A program made the position numbers and the translations under genes. Shown one piece after another: positions 7,173-13,671 of a stretch of DNA of 16,023 nucleotides; the stretch's first letter is position 1, and each line of letters begins with the position of its first letter. The notes under the pieces were generated by a model that was given only the letters and a program-made list of their open reading frames with translations, did no database searches and had not been told where the DNA came from. This DNA is from JBCBTD01 sp039818825 (GTDB lineage Bacteria; Pseudomonadota; Alphaproteobacteria; Geminicoccales; Geminicoccaceae), in assembly GCA_039818825.1 (NCBI GenBank), contig JBCBTD010000083.1, forward strand, positions 1 through 16,023, read 5' to 3'.

Positions 7173-9617
7173 TCAGCTCGTCGACGCCGACGTGCCCAGC
7201 GCCACGGTCTTCCGCACGCCGGGCTGGAACTCCTCGACCTGGCCGGCAATCTCGACCCTGATCCGGTCGGTCCGGCGACGCCAGTGGATGTCGAACTCCA
7301 GCGTTACGGCGTCGCGGGTGACCTCCACCAGCACGCCGTGGCCGAACACCTGGAGGCGGGTCGAGATGCGGCGCAACGAGCCGATCAGGCGCGGGTTGAA
7401 GACGATCACGTCGCCATTCACCTGAAAACCGGTGAGGCCGCGCTGCACGAGATCGACCGTACCGGCCATCAGGCCCAAGTGAATGCCCTCTGCGGTCGTG
7501 CCGCCTTGGATGTCGCCGACGTCGCTGTTGAGCGCGGTCTGCAGGTATTCCCAGGCCAGTTCGGGCTTGTGGCGGGCCAGCACCCAGGCATGGACGAGGA
7601 AGCTCAAGGTCGAGCCGTGGGACGTCCGCCGCAGGTAGTAGTCGACGTTGTCGAGCCAAGCGGTGCCGGAAAAGGGATAGCCCAGCCGGTCGAAGCGGGC
7701 GCGGATCTGTGGCTCGTCGAACAGGTAGAAGAGCATCAGCGCATCGGCTTGTTTCGCCAGCTTGTAGCGGTCTGCGCTGTCGCCTTCGGCCTCCAGGATG
7801 CGATCGAGGCGCTGGATGTTGACGTAGCGGGCGCGATAACCGGCCCAGTCGAACTCCATCAGCTCGTCGTAGCCTTCGAACTGACTGATGATGCCGTCGC
7901 GGTGGAACGGTACGTAGATCCGCCGGCTGATGTGATCCCAGCGCTCGCGTTCGTTCGGCGTTATGCTCAAATGATCGATCAGCTCGTCGCGCGGCTCGTC
8001 ATCCAGGACGTCGAGCACGCGGAGCGCCGTCTGCATCAGCCATGAGACCATGACGTTGGTGTAGGCGTTGTTCCGCAAGCCGTGCTCTTCGCTATCGGGG
8101 TAGGCCTCGTGGAACTCGTCCGGTCCCATGACCTGATGGATTTCGTAGCGGCCGCCCTCGCGCTTCTCGTTCCACTGGGCCAGGGAGGCAAACAGGCGGG
8201 CGATCTGGATGAGCACTTCGGCATTGCCCGTCTCGAGCGCGGCCCGGTCGCTGGTCACGCGATAGTGCGTCCAGATGTTGAAGGCGATAGCGAGATTGAC
8301 GTGTCGCTGCTGCCAACTGAAGTCCGGCACCCAATGCCCTGACCTCGGGTTGAGGTGCATGATCTGGCTTTCTTCGCGACCGTCGCTGCCACTTTGCCAG
8401 GGGTACATCGCCCCTTCGTGGCCGGCGCGGGCGGCGGCCGAGCACGCCTTCGGCAGGCGATGATAGCGGTAGCGCAACAAGCTGCGGCTGATCTCGGGGC
8501 AGTGGGTGTCGAGGAACGGCAGGATGTACAGCTCGTCCCAGAAGATGTGCCCGCGATAGGCCTCGCCGTGCCAGCCGCGGGCGGGGGTCCCCGCGTCGAC
8601 GTCGATGGTGTGCGGCGAGACCGTCTGCAGCAGCTGAAGGATGTGCAGCCGGACGATCATCTGCATCTCGGGATCGTCGGACTCCGTCTCGACGTCGCTG
8701 CGCCGCCACAGACCGTGCCAGGCGCGGCCGTGGCGTTCCAGCAACGCGTCGAAGTCCGGTGCTTCGTCCGCCAGCTCGCGGGCGGCGAGCCCGGGCTCTG
8801 AGATCGCCTTGTCCTTCGAGCTGTAGAGCGCGACCACCTTTTCGACGCGGGTCGACTGACCTTCCTCGGCGCCGATCGTGAACACCTGCTCGGGGTAGCC
8901 CGGCGTATCGTTCGACGTCAGTGTCGGCTGCAACCGGCGTCCATCGCGGAACATGCGGGTCCGCGCCGCCAAACCGACCCGCAGCTTCGACTGCGTGGTC
9001 TGCACCACCAACGCCGACATCTGCTCGCCGGTCAGCTCGCCGAAGACATGGCCGCTGTCGACGACTTCCAGATGCTTGCTATTGAGATCGCGGTAGCGTT
9101 TGACGCCGTAGTTGATCACGCGGCCGTCGAGCGCCGACGCCACCTCGATCGGCCCGCCCCAGTTCTCCGGCGTGATGCTGAACTCGATCGCCGCGAGATG
9201 CGGATCGGCCATGCTGACCAGTCGGCGCTCGACGATCGCGGTTTCACGCTGGCCTTGGTCGCGCACCCGCAAGTCGATGGTGAGGACGCCGCGCTGCAGA
9301 TCGAGTTCCTGACGGAAGGACAGCACGGTCACGGCATCGATCGACAGCCAATCGCCGTCAGCCGGACGGAACGTCAGGCACAGCCAGTTCGGAAAGTTGA
9401 CCAGATCCTCGTTTTCGATCTGCCGGTCGGCGATCGGTGTGGAGAGCCGGTTGTAGCCGCCCGGGATGTACGTCCCGGGATAGTGGACGTCGCTCGCCGA
9501 CTCGAACGTGAAGGCGCCGCGCGTGCAGAAATAGCCATTACCCAAAGTGCACAGCACTTCGTGCAGGCCCCGCGCCTTCGGGTCGTAGCTGTCGTAAGCC
9601 AGGCTCCAATCGCCCAT
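7173..9617 (-). CDS. Glycoside hydrolase family 65 protein (trehalose hydrolase or phosphorylase type)
   Basis: This is an 814-residue cytosolic GH65 enzyme. It has an N-terminal beta-sandwich (to about residue 280), an (alpha/alpha)6 catalytic barrel and a small C-terminal beta domain. GWHGEAYRGHIFWDELYILP (348-367) is the classic substrate-loop motif, VMGPDEFHE (496-504) carries the general acid E501, and RRTSHGSTLSFLVHAW (663-678) occupies the phosphate-binding position of GH65 phosphorylases. QGGTTAEGIHLGLMAGTVDL (704-723) closes the barrel. The family splits alpha-glucosides, chiefly trehalose, maltose or kojibiose, by phosphorolysis or by phosphate-dependent hydrolysis. Pairing with an OtsB-like phosphatase points to trehalose. 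In mycobacteria (Rv2006, OtsB1) the two domains are fused, as I recall; here they are separate genes 63 nt apart. ATG 9617 has GAGGGA 7 nt upstream. Hydrolase and phosphorylase cannot be told apart from the sequence. Confidence 0.88.
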   Translation of the reverse strand: MGDWSLAYDSYDPKARGLHEVLCTLGNGYFCTRGAFTFESASDVHYPGTYIPGGYNRLSTPIADRQIENEDLVNFPNWLCLTFRPADGDWLSIDAVTVLSFRQELDLQRGVLTIDLRVRDQGQRETAIVERRLVSMADPHLAAIEFSITPENWGGPIEVASALDGRVINYGVKRYRDLNSKHLEVVDSGHVFGELTGEQMSALVVQTTQSKLRVGLAARTRMFRDGRRLQPTLTSNDTPGYPEQVFTIGAEEGQSTRVEKVVALYSSKDKAISEPGLAARELADEAPDFDALLERHGRAWHGLWRRSDVETESDDPEMQMIVRLHILQLLQTVSPHTIDVDAGTPARGWHGEAYRGHIFWDELYILPFLDTHCPEISRSLLRYRYHRLPKACSAAARAGHEGAMYPWQSGSDGREESQIMHLNPRSGHWVPDFSWQQRHVNLAIAFNIWTHYRVTSDRAALETGNAEVLIQIARLFASLAQWNEKREGGRYEIHQVMGPDEFHEAYPDSEEHGLRNNAYTNVMVSWLMQTALRVLDVLDDEPRDELIDHLSITPNERERWDHISRRIYVPFHRDGIISQFEGYDELMEFDWAGYRARYVNIQRLDRILEAEGDSADRYKLAKQADALMLFYLFDEPQIRARFDRLGYPFSGTAWLDNVDYYLRRTSHGSTLSFLVHAWVLARHKPELAWEYLQTALNSDVGDIQGGTTAEGIHLGLMAGTVDLVQRGLTGFQVNGDVIVFNPRLIGSLRRISTRLQVFGHGVLVEVTRDAVTLEFDIHWRRRTDRIRVEIAGQVEEFQPGVRKTVALGTSASTS

Positions 9618-9680
9618 GGCGCCATCCCTCGAGTGGTCGTTGGTGTTCCGCTTCAGCCTTGGCGCCGCGCTCGCAAGGCG

Positions 9681-10508
9681 CTAGCCGGCCAGCTTCTCGA
9701 GCAGCGTCAGCAGCTCTTCGGTGTCGTGGACGCGGAACGTCGCCGCCGTGACGCGGCCGCTGCCGTCGTCGTCGGTGTCGGAAACGATCACCGAAGCGCC
9801 ACGCCCCTGCAACGCGCCGAACGCGTCTTCATCGGTCACATCGTCACCGAAAAACATCGGCAACAAATCTGGCCCATCGAGCTCCAGTGCATCCAAGAGC
9901 CACAGCACCGCCTTGCCTTTGTCCCAGTCCAGCTTCGGTTGCAGCTCGAACACTTTCTTGCCGAGTTTCTCTTTGATGTTGTCGAACTCGGCCTCGATGC
10001 GATCCAGCTCCTCGCGAAAACGTGGATAATCGGAGTCGGCAACGTTCCGGTAGTGCGCCGCGATCGAGAATTTCTTGCGCTCGATCTGCGAGCCGGAGAT
10101 CGGATCGAGGCCTTCGTGCAGTCGGCGTTCGACCGTGTCGAGCAAGGGCGCAAAATCGCCGCCGATCGGATTGTCGATCCGCTTGCCGCCGGGGACGACG
10201 ATGTCGAAGCCGTGGCTGCCGACATAGGTCAGCTGTTCGAGGCCGACGAGTTTCTCCACGTCCGGTCGATCGCGGCCGCTCACGACCGCCGTTGGCAGCA
10301 CCTCGGCGACCGCCGCGACGACGGCGCGGCCGCGATCGGAAAGGATCGCCATCTCCGGGCGCTGGACGATCGGCGTCAACGTACCGTCGTAGTCGAGAAA
10401 GATCGCAGGTCGCCTACCAGCAAGCACGGCCGTGAGGTCGTCGAACTGCCGTAGTGCGTGCGGAACCTGTTCGACGGGCCGCAGTTGCGGCGTGGCGGCA
10501 TCGTTCAC
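9681..10508 (-). CDS. otsB: Trehalose-6-phosphate phosphatase (HAD superfamily)
   Basis: This 275-residue enzyme would dephosphorylate trehalose 6-phosphate to trehalose. All HAD motifs are present: FLDYDGTLTPI (37-47, nucleophile D39 and acid/base D41), VVSGR (75-79), the lysine region DWDKGKA (194-200) and GDDVTDEDAF (221-230), which is diagnostic of OtsB. GSHGFDI (97-103) is the usual substrate-cap motif. The length is close to E. coli OtsB. I chose GTG 10508 because a GGGGG tract lies 9-10 nt upstream; an ATG at 10574 would add 22 residues of poor coding character. No OtsA synthase is in the window, so trehalose 6-phosphate must be made elsewhere, or the enzyme acts on another sugar phosphate. 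It is the first gene of a two-gene operon with the GH65 enzyme. Confidence 0.88.
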   Translation of the reverse strand: MNDAATPQLRPVEQVPHALRQFDDLTAVLAGRRPAIFLDYDGTLTPIVQRPEMAILSDRGRAVVAAVAEVLPTAVVSGRDRPDVEKLVGLEQLTYVGSHGFDIVVPGGKRIDNPIGGDFAPLLDTVERRLHEGLDPISGSQIERKKFSIAAHYRNVADSDYPRFREELDRIEAEFDNIKEKLGKKVFELQPKLDWDKGKAVLWLLDALELDGPDLLPMFFGDDVTDEDAFGALQGRGASVIVSDTDDDGSGRVTAATFRVHDTEELLTLLEKLAG

Positions 10509-10530
10509 GGCGTTTCGCCCCCCTTCGTGC

Positions 10531-10550
10531 GGTCGGCACGTTGACCGACC
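10531..10550. promoter_or_regulatory. Inverted repeat just upstream of otsB, possible operator
   Basis: GGTCGG (10531-10536) and CCGACC (10545-10550) are exact inverted copies with an 8-nt spacer. The site lies 23-42 nt before the otsB start codon, upstream of its ribosome site. That is a natural place for a repressor or a 5'-leader hairpin. A 6-bp dyad in such GC-rich DNA can arise by chance. Confidence 0.3.
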
Positions 10551-10601
10551 CACTGCGCTGATCCGCTGTCCCACGGTACTGGTGATCCGACAATCCCCTC
10601 A

Positions 10602-10618
10602 TCGGGCCCACGGCCCGA
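10602..10618. repeat. GC-rich hairpin (7-bp stem, 3-nt loop)
   Basis: TCGGGCC and GGCCCGA flank a CAC loop, and three more outer positions can pair after one mismatch. In the leftward transcript it would lie in the otsB leader. No U-tract follows on either strand, so intrinsic termination is unlikely. Confidence 0.45.
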
Positions 10619-10691
10619 AGGGTGAAGGCGCATCTGTGGTGCGGCAGAGTTTGGCTGCTGGCAGCGTCCGACTGGCAGGTTTGGGTGTCGT

Positions 10692-10719
10692 GCTAGGCGG
10701 CGTGCACTTGGCCTAGCAA
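10692..10719. promoter_or_regulatory. 28-bp dyad with a centred palindrome, candidate operator
   Basis: TGCTAGGC (10692-10699) and GCCTAGCA (10712-10719) are perfect 8-bp inverted copies, and the palindrome GTGCAC (10703-10708) lies exactly at their centre of symmetry. Thus 22 of 28 positions are symmetric. The half-sites are about two helical turns apart, which suits a dimeric regulator. It lies about 190 nt upstream of otsB. No adjacent regulator gene is present, so the binding protein is unknown. Confidence 0.4.
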
Positions 10720-10741
10720 TCCGGTGCGACGTTGGCGATTG

Positions 10742-10756
10742 GTCGCGCATCGCGAC
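10742..10756. repeat. Small perfect inverted repeat (6-bp stem, 3-nt loop)
   Basis: GTCGCG and CGCGAC flank CAT. It lies between the 3' end of the small leftward ORF (10824) and the 28-bp dyad. It may be a transcript-end hairpin for the leftward unit, but no T-run follows on either strand. Confidence 0.35.
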
Positions 10757-10823
10757 GACGTCCGCCAAGTGCCGTCGGTCGGACGCCTTGGCCGCAGACC
10801 CCTAGGCACCTGTTGGTGATGGG

Positions 10824-11081
10824 TCAGGCGTCCGGCCCCTCGCGTTGCCAACCGCCGTCAGGTGCTTCCGCCGCGGCGCGTCCCAGATCGGCCAGGGGAC
10901 TGGCGGTACGCGGGTCGAACGGCGGGAACTCGATCCAGTCCCACGAGCCGTTGTGGTCGAACGTCTTCAACGCGGCATGGCGTTCGGCTTCGCCGCTGGC
11001 GATGCGGGCCGACATCGAGGCGCCGGTGCTGGTGGCTCTGATGGCGGGGCGCATGGTTCGAGGCCGGCTCGGCACGGTCAT
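10824..11081 (-). CDS. Small hypothetical protein downstream of the creatininase-family gene
   Basis: This 85-residue ORF has strong G/C preference at third codon positions and lies 76 nt after the creatininase-family gene on the same strand, so the two may be cotranscribed. Its C-terminal half is acidic and aromatic (GSWDWIEFPPFDPRTASPLA) and looks like genuine protein. The first 22 residues are less convincing, and an internal ATG at 11015 would give a 63-residue protein. The ribosome site for ATG 11081 is weak (AAGG about 9 nt upstream). It has no signal peptide, membrane segment or metal motif. I do not recognise a family. It could also be the remnant of a longer gene. Confidence 0.42.
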   Translation of the reverse strand: MTVPSRPRTMRPAIRATSTGASMSARIASGEAERHAALKTFDHNGSWDWIEFPPFDPRTASPLADLGRAAAEAPDGGWQREGPDA

Positions 11082-11157
11082 GCATCTGGCCTTGGGCCGT
11101 CAGGCGGGAGCCAAGTGGTGGCCAACGACATGCTGCGTCGCGAGCGCTGGAAGAGCG

Positions 11158-11970
11158 TCAGTCGTGGCTTTGCGTGTGGAGAGCCGCGAGCGGGAAGCGC
11201 ACGAGTTCCTCCCAAAGCGCCACCAGGCGCCCGGCGACGTGATCGAGAATGGCTTCGCCGGTAGCGGCAGTCGCCACGGCTGCGTTGCCCGCAGCACCCG
11301 ACGCGTGGATGTCGCGCGCCTTCCAGCCGAAGCCAGCGGCGCCCAAGCTCGTCAGGATCGGGAAGTCGGCTTCCGTCCGCTGCGGCAGCGGGGTGAAGTC
11401 GGCCGCCTCGTCCATTCGCGCGAGATCCGGCCTCAGAGCGAGCATCAGCGCGGTCTCGATCTCGCCCGCGTGGATGCCGAAGCGGCGCTCGGTGTCGTCG
11501 ACGAGGCCATCGGGCAATCCGAGCTGCGGCCAGCTCGCCGCGACGACGAACATGCCGTGCTCGATCCGGAGCTGGCGGGCAACGATCTGCATCGTCTGGA
11601 TCTGCCCGCCGTGGCTGTTGAAGATCAAGAGCTTGCGCAGGCCCGCCCGGGCCACGGACGCACCGATCTCGTGCCACACCCGGCCGAGCGTTTCGGCGCG
11701 GAAGGTCAGGGTGCCCCGATGGTCGAGGTGCTCCTCGCTGCGGCCGACCACGGTCATCGGCAGGACGGTGACCGGCAGCGCCGCGGGCGTCTTCGCCAGG
11801 GCCCGGCTGACGAAGGCTTCGTTGATGGCCGCATCGACCATCACCGGCAGGTGGGGGCCGTGCTGTTCGACGGCGCCGACCGGGAGCACGGCGAGCCACC
11901 GTTCCGGGTCGACCTCGTCGAAGTCGGCGCTGCGCATCTCGACCCAATGACGGCGGGGCAGGGCGGTCAT
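11158..11970 (-). CDS. Creatininase-family metal-dependent amidohydrolase
   Basis: This 270-residue cytosolic hydrolase belongs to the creatininase/formamide-hydrolase family, which cleaves C-N bonds in cyclic or linear amides with two divalent metals. Visible metal ligands are VEQHGPHLP (E35, H37), D46, NSHGG (H120) and HAGEIE (E170). True creatininase, as I recall, has NGHYEN with a metal-binding glutamate two residues after the histidine. Here the motif is NSHGGQ, as in many family members with other substrates, so creatinine is not the likely substrate. ATG 11970 has AGGAG 6 nt upstream; an upstream in-frame start at 12009 is rejected because it runs into the divergent promoter region. 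The gene diverges from the Rid-family gene, 77 nt apart, which suggests shared control. Confidence 0.85.
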   Translation of the reverse strand: MTALPRRHWVEMRSADFDEVDPERWLAVLPVGAVEQHGPHLPVMVDAAINEAFVSRALAKTPAALPVTVLPMTVVGRSEEHLDHRGTLTFRAETLGRVWHEIGASVARAGLRKLLIFNSHGGQIQTMQIVARQLRIEHGMFVVAASWPQLGLPDGLVDDTERRFGIHAGEIETALMLALRPDLARMDEAADFTPLPQRTEADFPILTSLGAAGFGWKARDIHASGAAGNAAVATAATGEAILDHVAGRLVALWEELVRFPLAALHTQSHD

Positions 11971-12047
11971 GCTTGCTCCTGGGTGGCGAGCGCGGTTTGC
12001 TGCAGGCAACGTCGCGCGCTGGTGCGCGATTGTCGAGGTTTGAGCCC
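11971..12047. promoter_or_regulatory. Divergent promoter region between the creatininase-family and Rid-family genes
   Basis: This 77-nt gap separates two divergent start codons, so both promoters must lie in or near it. It contains TTGC-TGCAG-GCAA (11997-12009), a small symmetric element that could be an operator. No clear sigma-70 boxes are visible. Each flanking gene has its own good ribosome site. Confidence 0.4.
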
Positions 12048-12428
12048 ATGTCCGAACCCCAGCATCCGAGCCTCCGCCAGCCGTTCGGCCGCTACCGTCA
12101 CGTCGTCGCGATCGAGAAGGCGCAGAAGCTCGTGTTCCTGTCCGGGCAGGTCGCGATCCGCGCTGATGATGCGGTGCCCGAGGGCGTCGAGGCCCAAACC
12201 CGGCTGATCTTCGAGAACATCGAGCTGCTGTTGCAAGACCAGGGCCTGAACCGCCGCCACCTGCTGCGCCTGACCACGTTCTTGCTCGATCCCGGCGATC
12301 GCGACGGCTACATGCGTGTCAGGGATGCGTGGGTGATGGATCCGGCGCCGGCGTCCACGTTGATCTACGTGGCGGGCCTCGCCGACCCTGCATTCCGAGT
12401 CGAGATCGAAGCCACTGCTGCGGCCTGA
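12048..12428 (+). CDS. Rid (YjgF/YER057c/UK114) family protein lacking the catalytic arginine
   Basis: This 126-residue protein has the normal chorismate-mutase-like Rid fold length. Family signs are FLSGQVAI (30-37), EAQTRLIFENIELLL (48-62), the LTTFLLD strand (75-81) and VEIEATA at the C-terminus. In RidA an arginine in the PAR(S/T) motif binds the carboxylate of imine or enamine intermediates. Here the motif reads PAST (101-104), with serine in its place, so classical 2-aminoacrylate deaminase activity is doubtful. Arginine-less Rid groups often sit in catabolic operons with uncertain roles. ATG 12048 has CGAGG 9 nt upstream; a longer in-frame start at 11973 lies in the divergent promoter. 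The stop overlaps the next ATG by 1 nt (TGATG), indicating translational coupling. Confidence 0.85.
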   Translation: MSEPQHPSLRQPFGRYRHVVAIEKAQKLVFLSGQVAIRADDAVPEGVEAQTRLIFENIELLLQDQGLNRRHLLRLTTFLLDPGDRDGYMRVRDAWVMDPAPASTLIYVAGLADPAFRVEIEATAAA

Positions 12429-13012
12429 TGCGCGTTCTCTATCTTTATGCCCACCCGCTGCCCGAGAGCTTCCACGGCGCGCTGCGCGACCATGGGCTGG
12501 CGGCGCTGACGGCGGCCGGGCACGAGGTCGACCTGTTGGACCTCAACGCCGACGGCTTCGATCCGGTGCTCGGTGTCGAGGGTCGGCGCCACTACCACGA
12601 CGAGGCGGTCAACCGGCGCGGGCTGGAGGACTATGTGGCGCGCCTGGGGCAGGCCGAGGCGTTGGTGGTGCAGTTCCCGACCTGGTGTTTCGGTCCACCG
12701 GCGATCCTCAAGGGCTTTTTCGACCGGGTGTTCATGCCGGGCGTCGCCTTCGACATCAGCGATCCCGCCAACGTTCGGCCGCTGTTGCGTCACGTCCGTC
12801 GTGTCGTCGGCATCTCGACCTACGGTCGCCCGCGGCTTCAGGCGATTTACATGGGCGACCCGCCGCGCAAGTTGATCTGCCGGTATCTGCGCTGGTTCGT
12901 CGCCGGCAAAGCGAAAGTCAGTTACCACGCCCTCTACCACATGAACGTCGCTGACGCCGACCGCCGCCGCCATTTCCTCGGTCGGGTCGAGCGGGCGCTG
13001 CGGGAGCTTTGA
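12428..13012 (+). CDS. NAD(P)H:quinone oxidoreductase-like flavoprotein, first of a tandem pair
   Basis: This 194-residue flavodoxin-fold protein is of the NQO/MdaB/KefF group, which transfers hydride from NAD(P)H through FMN or FAD to quinones or other electrophiles. The phosphate-binding loop is YAHPLPESFHGAL (7-19), and the flavin/substrate motif is FPTWCFGPPAILKGFFDRVF (83-102). It has no signal peptide, so it is cytosolic. The start ATG shares its first base with the stop of the Rid-family gene, and its own stop overlaps the next ATG in the same way. The substrate cannot be read from the sequence; in this context a reductive or redox-balancing step is plausible. Confidence 0.85.
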   Translation: MRVLYLYAHPLPESFHGALRDHGLAALTAAGHEVDLLDLNADGFDPVLGVEGRRHYHDEAVNRRGLEDYVARLGQAEALVVQFPTWCFGPPAILKGFFDRVFMPGVAFDISDPANVRPLLRHVRRVVGISTYGRPRLQAIYMGDPPRKLICRYLRWFVAGKAKVSYHALYHMNVADADRRRHFLGRVERALREL

Positions 13013-13671
13013 TGCGTTGCCTCGTCGTCCATGCCCACCCGGTGGAGGAGAGCTTCAACAAGGCGCTCTATCGGCTCACGTTGGAGACGTTGGCTGGCGC
13101 CGGCCATGACGTGCGCGGCGTCGATCTCTATGCAGAGGGCTTCGAGCCGGCGTTGTCGGCGGACGGACGGCGCAGCTATCATGAGCACGGCACCATCGAC
13201 GCGTCGGTTGCCGCGCAACTGCGCCACCTCGCGTGGTGCAATGGCTTGATCTTCGTGTACCCGACTTGGTGGTACGGGCAGCCGGCGATGCTGAAGGGCT
13301 GGCTCGACCGCGTCTGGCTGCCCCACGTGTGCTTCGAGATGCCCGAGGGCAGTCAGCCGATTCGCTCGTTGATGCAGCACTTGCGACTGGTCGGCGGGAT
13401 CAGCACTTACGGCGCGCCATGGTGGTACACGCGCCGGGTCGGTGATCCGGGCCGACGGATCATCATGCGTGGGCTGAAGGACCTTGCCCACCCGCGGTGC
13501 CGCAGCTTCTGGTGCGCGTTACACCTGATGGACCAGATATCGGCCGCGCAGCGCGAGGCCTTCGCCGAGCGCGTCCGTCGCCGGCTGCTGCGGTTGCCGA
13601 TCGAGCTGGGGGAAACGCCCGCCGTGCAGATGGGTGAGCGGACCTACTGGTCCGCCGACACATCGGGCTGA
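13012..13671 (+). CDS. NAD(P)H:quinone oxidoreductase-like flavoprotein, second of a tandem pair
   Basis: This 219-residue paralogue of the preceding gene has HAHPVEESFNKAL (7-19) and YPTWWYGQPAMLKGWLDRVW (83-102), aligned at the same positions. The WWYG version is closer to the typical NQO motif than WCFG in the first copy. A C-terminal extension of about 25 residues (from LPIELGETP) is absent from the first copy. The ATG overlaps the upstream TGA by 1 nt, with GGGAG (13002-13006) as ribosome site. The two proteins may form a heterodimer, since this family is usually dimeric with shared active sites (inference). The last 28 nt overlap the 3' end of the convergent kinase gene. Confidence 0.85.
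   Translation: MRCLVVHAHPVEESFNKALYRLTLETLAGAGHDVRGVDLYAEGFEPALSADGRRSYHEHGTIDASVAAQLRHLAWCNGLIFVYPTWWYGQPAMLKGWLDRVWLPHVCFEMPEGSQPIRSLMQHLRLVGGISTYGAPWWYTRRVGDPGRRIIMRGLKDLAHPRCRSFWCALHLMDQISAAQREAFAERVRRRLLRLPIELGETPAVQMGERTYWSADTSG

Larger units (their letters stand above)
10509..10823. promoter_or_regulatory. 315-nt intergenic region upstream of the trehalose module, rich in inverted repeats
   Basis: No convincing gene lies here. It must contain the leftward promoter of otsB and the 3' end of the leftward creatininase transcript. I see four inverted repeats: GGTCGG-8 nt-CCGACC (10531-10550), TCGGGCC-CAC-GGCCCGA (10602-10618), TGCTAGGC-12 nt-GCCTAGCA (10692-10719) and GTCGCG-CAT-CGCGAC (10742-10756). 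None is followed by a T-run on either strand, so none is a standard intrinsic terminator. I found no convincing -35/-10 pair. Confidence 0.55.

Noticed and set aside
9048..10454. A 468-codon open frame on the plus strand
   Set aside because: It is antisense to otsB and the start of the GH65 gene, both of which have complete catalytic motifs.
10505..10768. An 87-codon minus-strand frame in the intergenic region upstream of otsB
   Set aside because: The composition is not protein-like, it contains the inverted repeats, and it ends at the otsB start without coupling features.
11158..11970. Naming the gene a creatininase (creatinine amidohydrolase)
   Set aside because: The metal motif NSHGGQ lacks the glutamate of true creatininase, so only the family name is supported.
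10732..12207. A 491-codon open frame on the plus strand
   Set aside because: It runs antisense through the creatininase-family gene, the small ORF and the divergent promoter, and its translation has no recognisable motif. It is a by-product of high GC.
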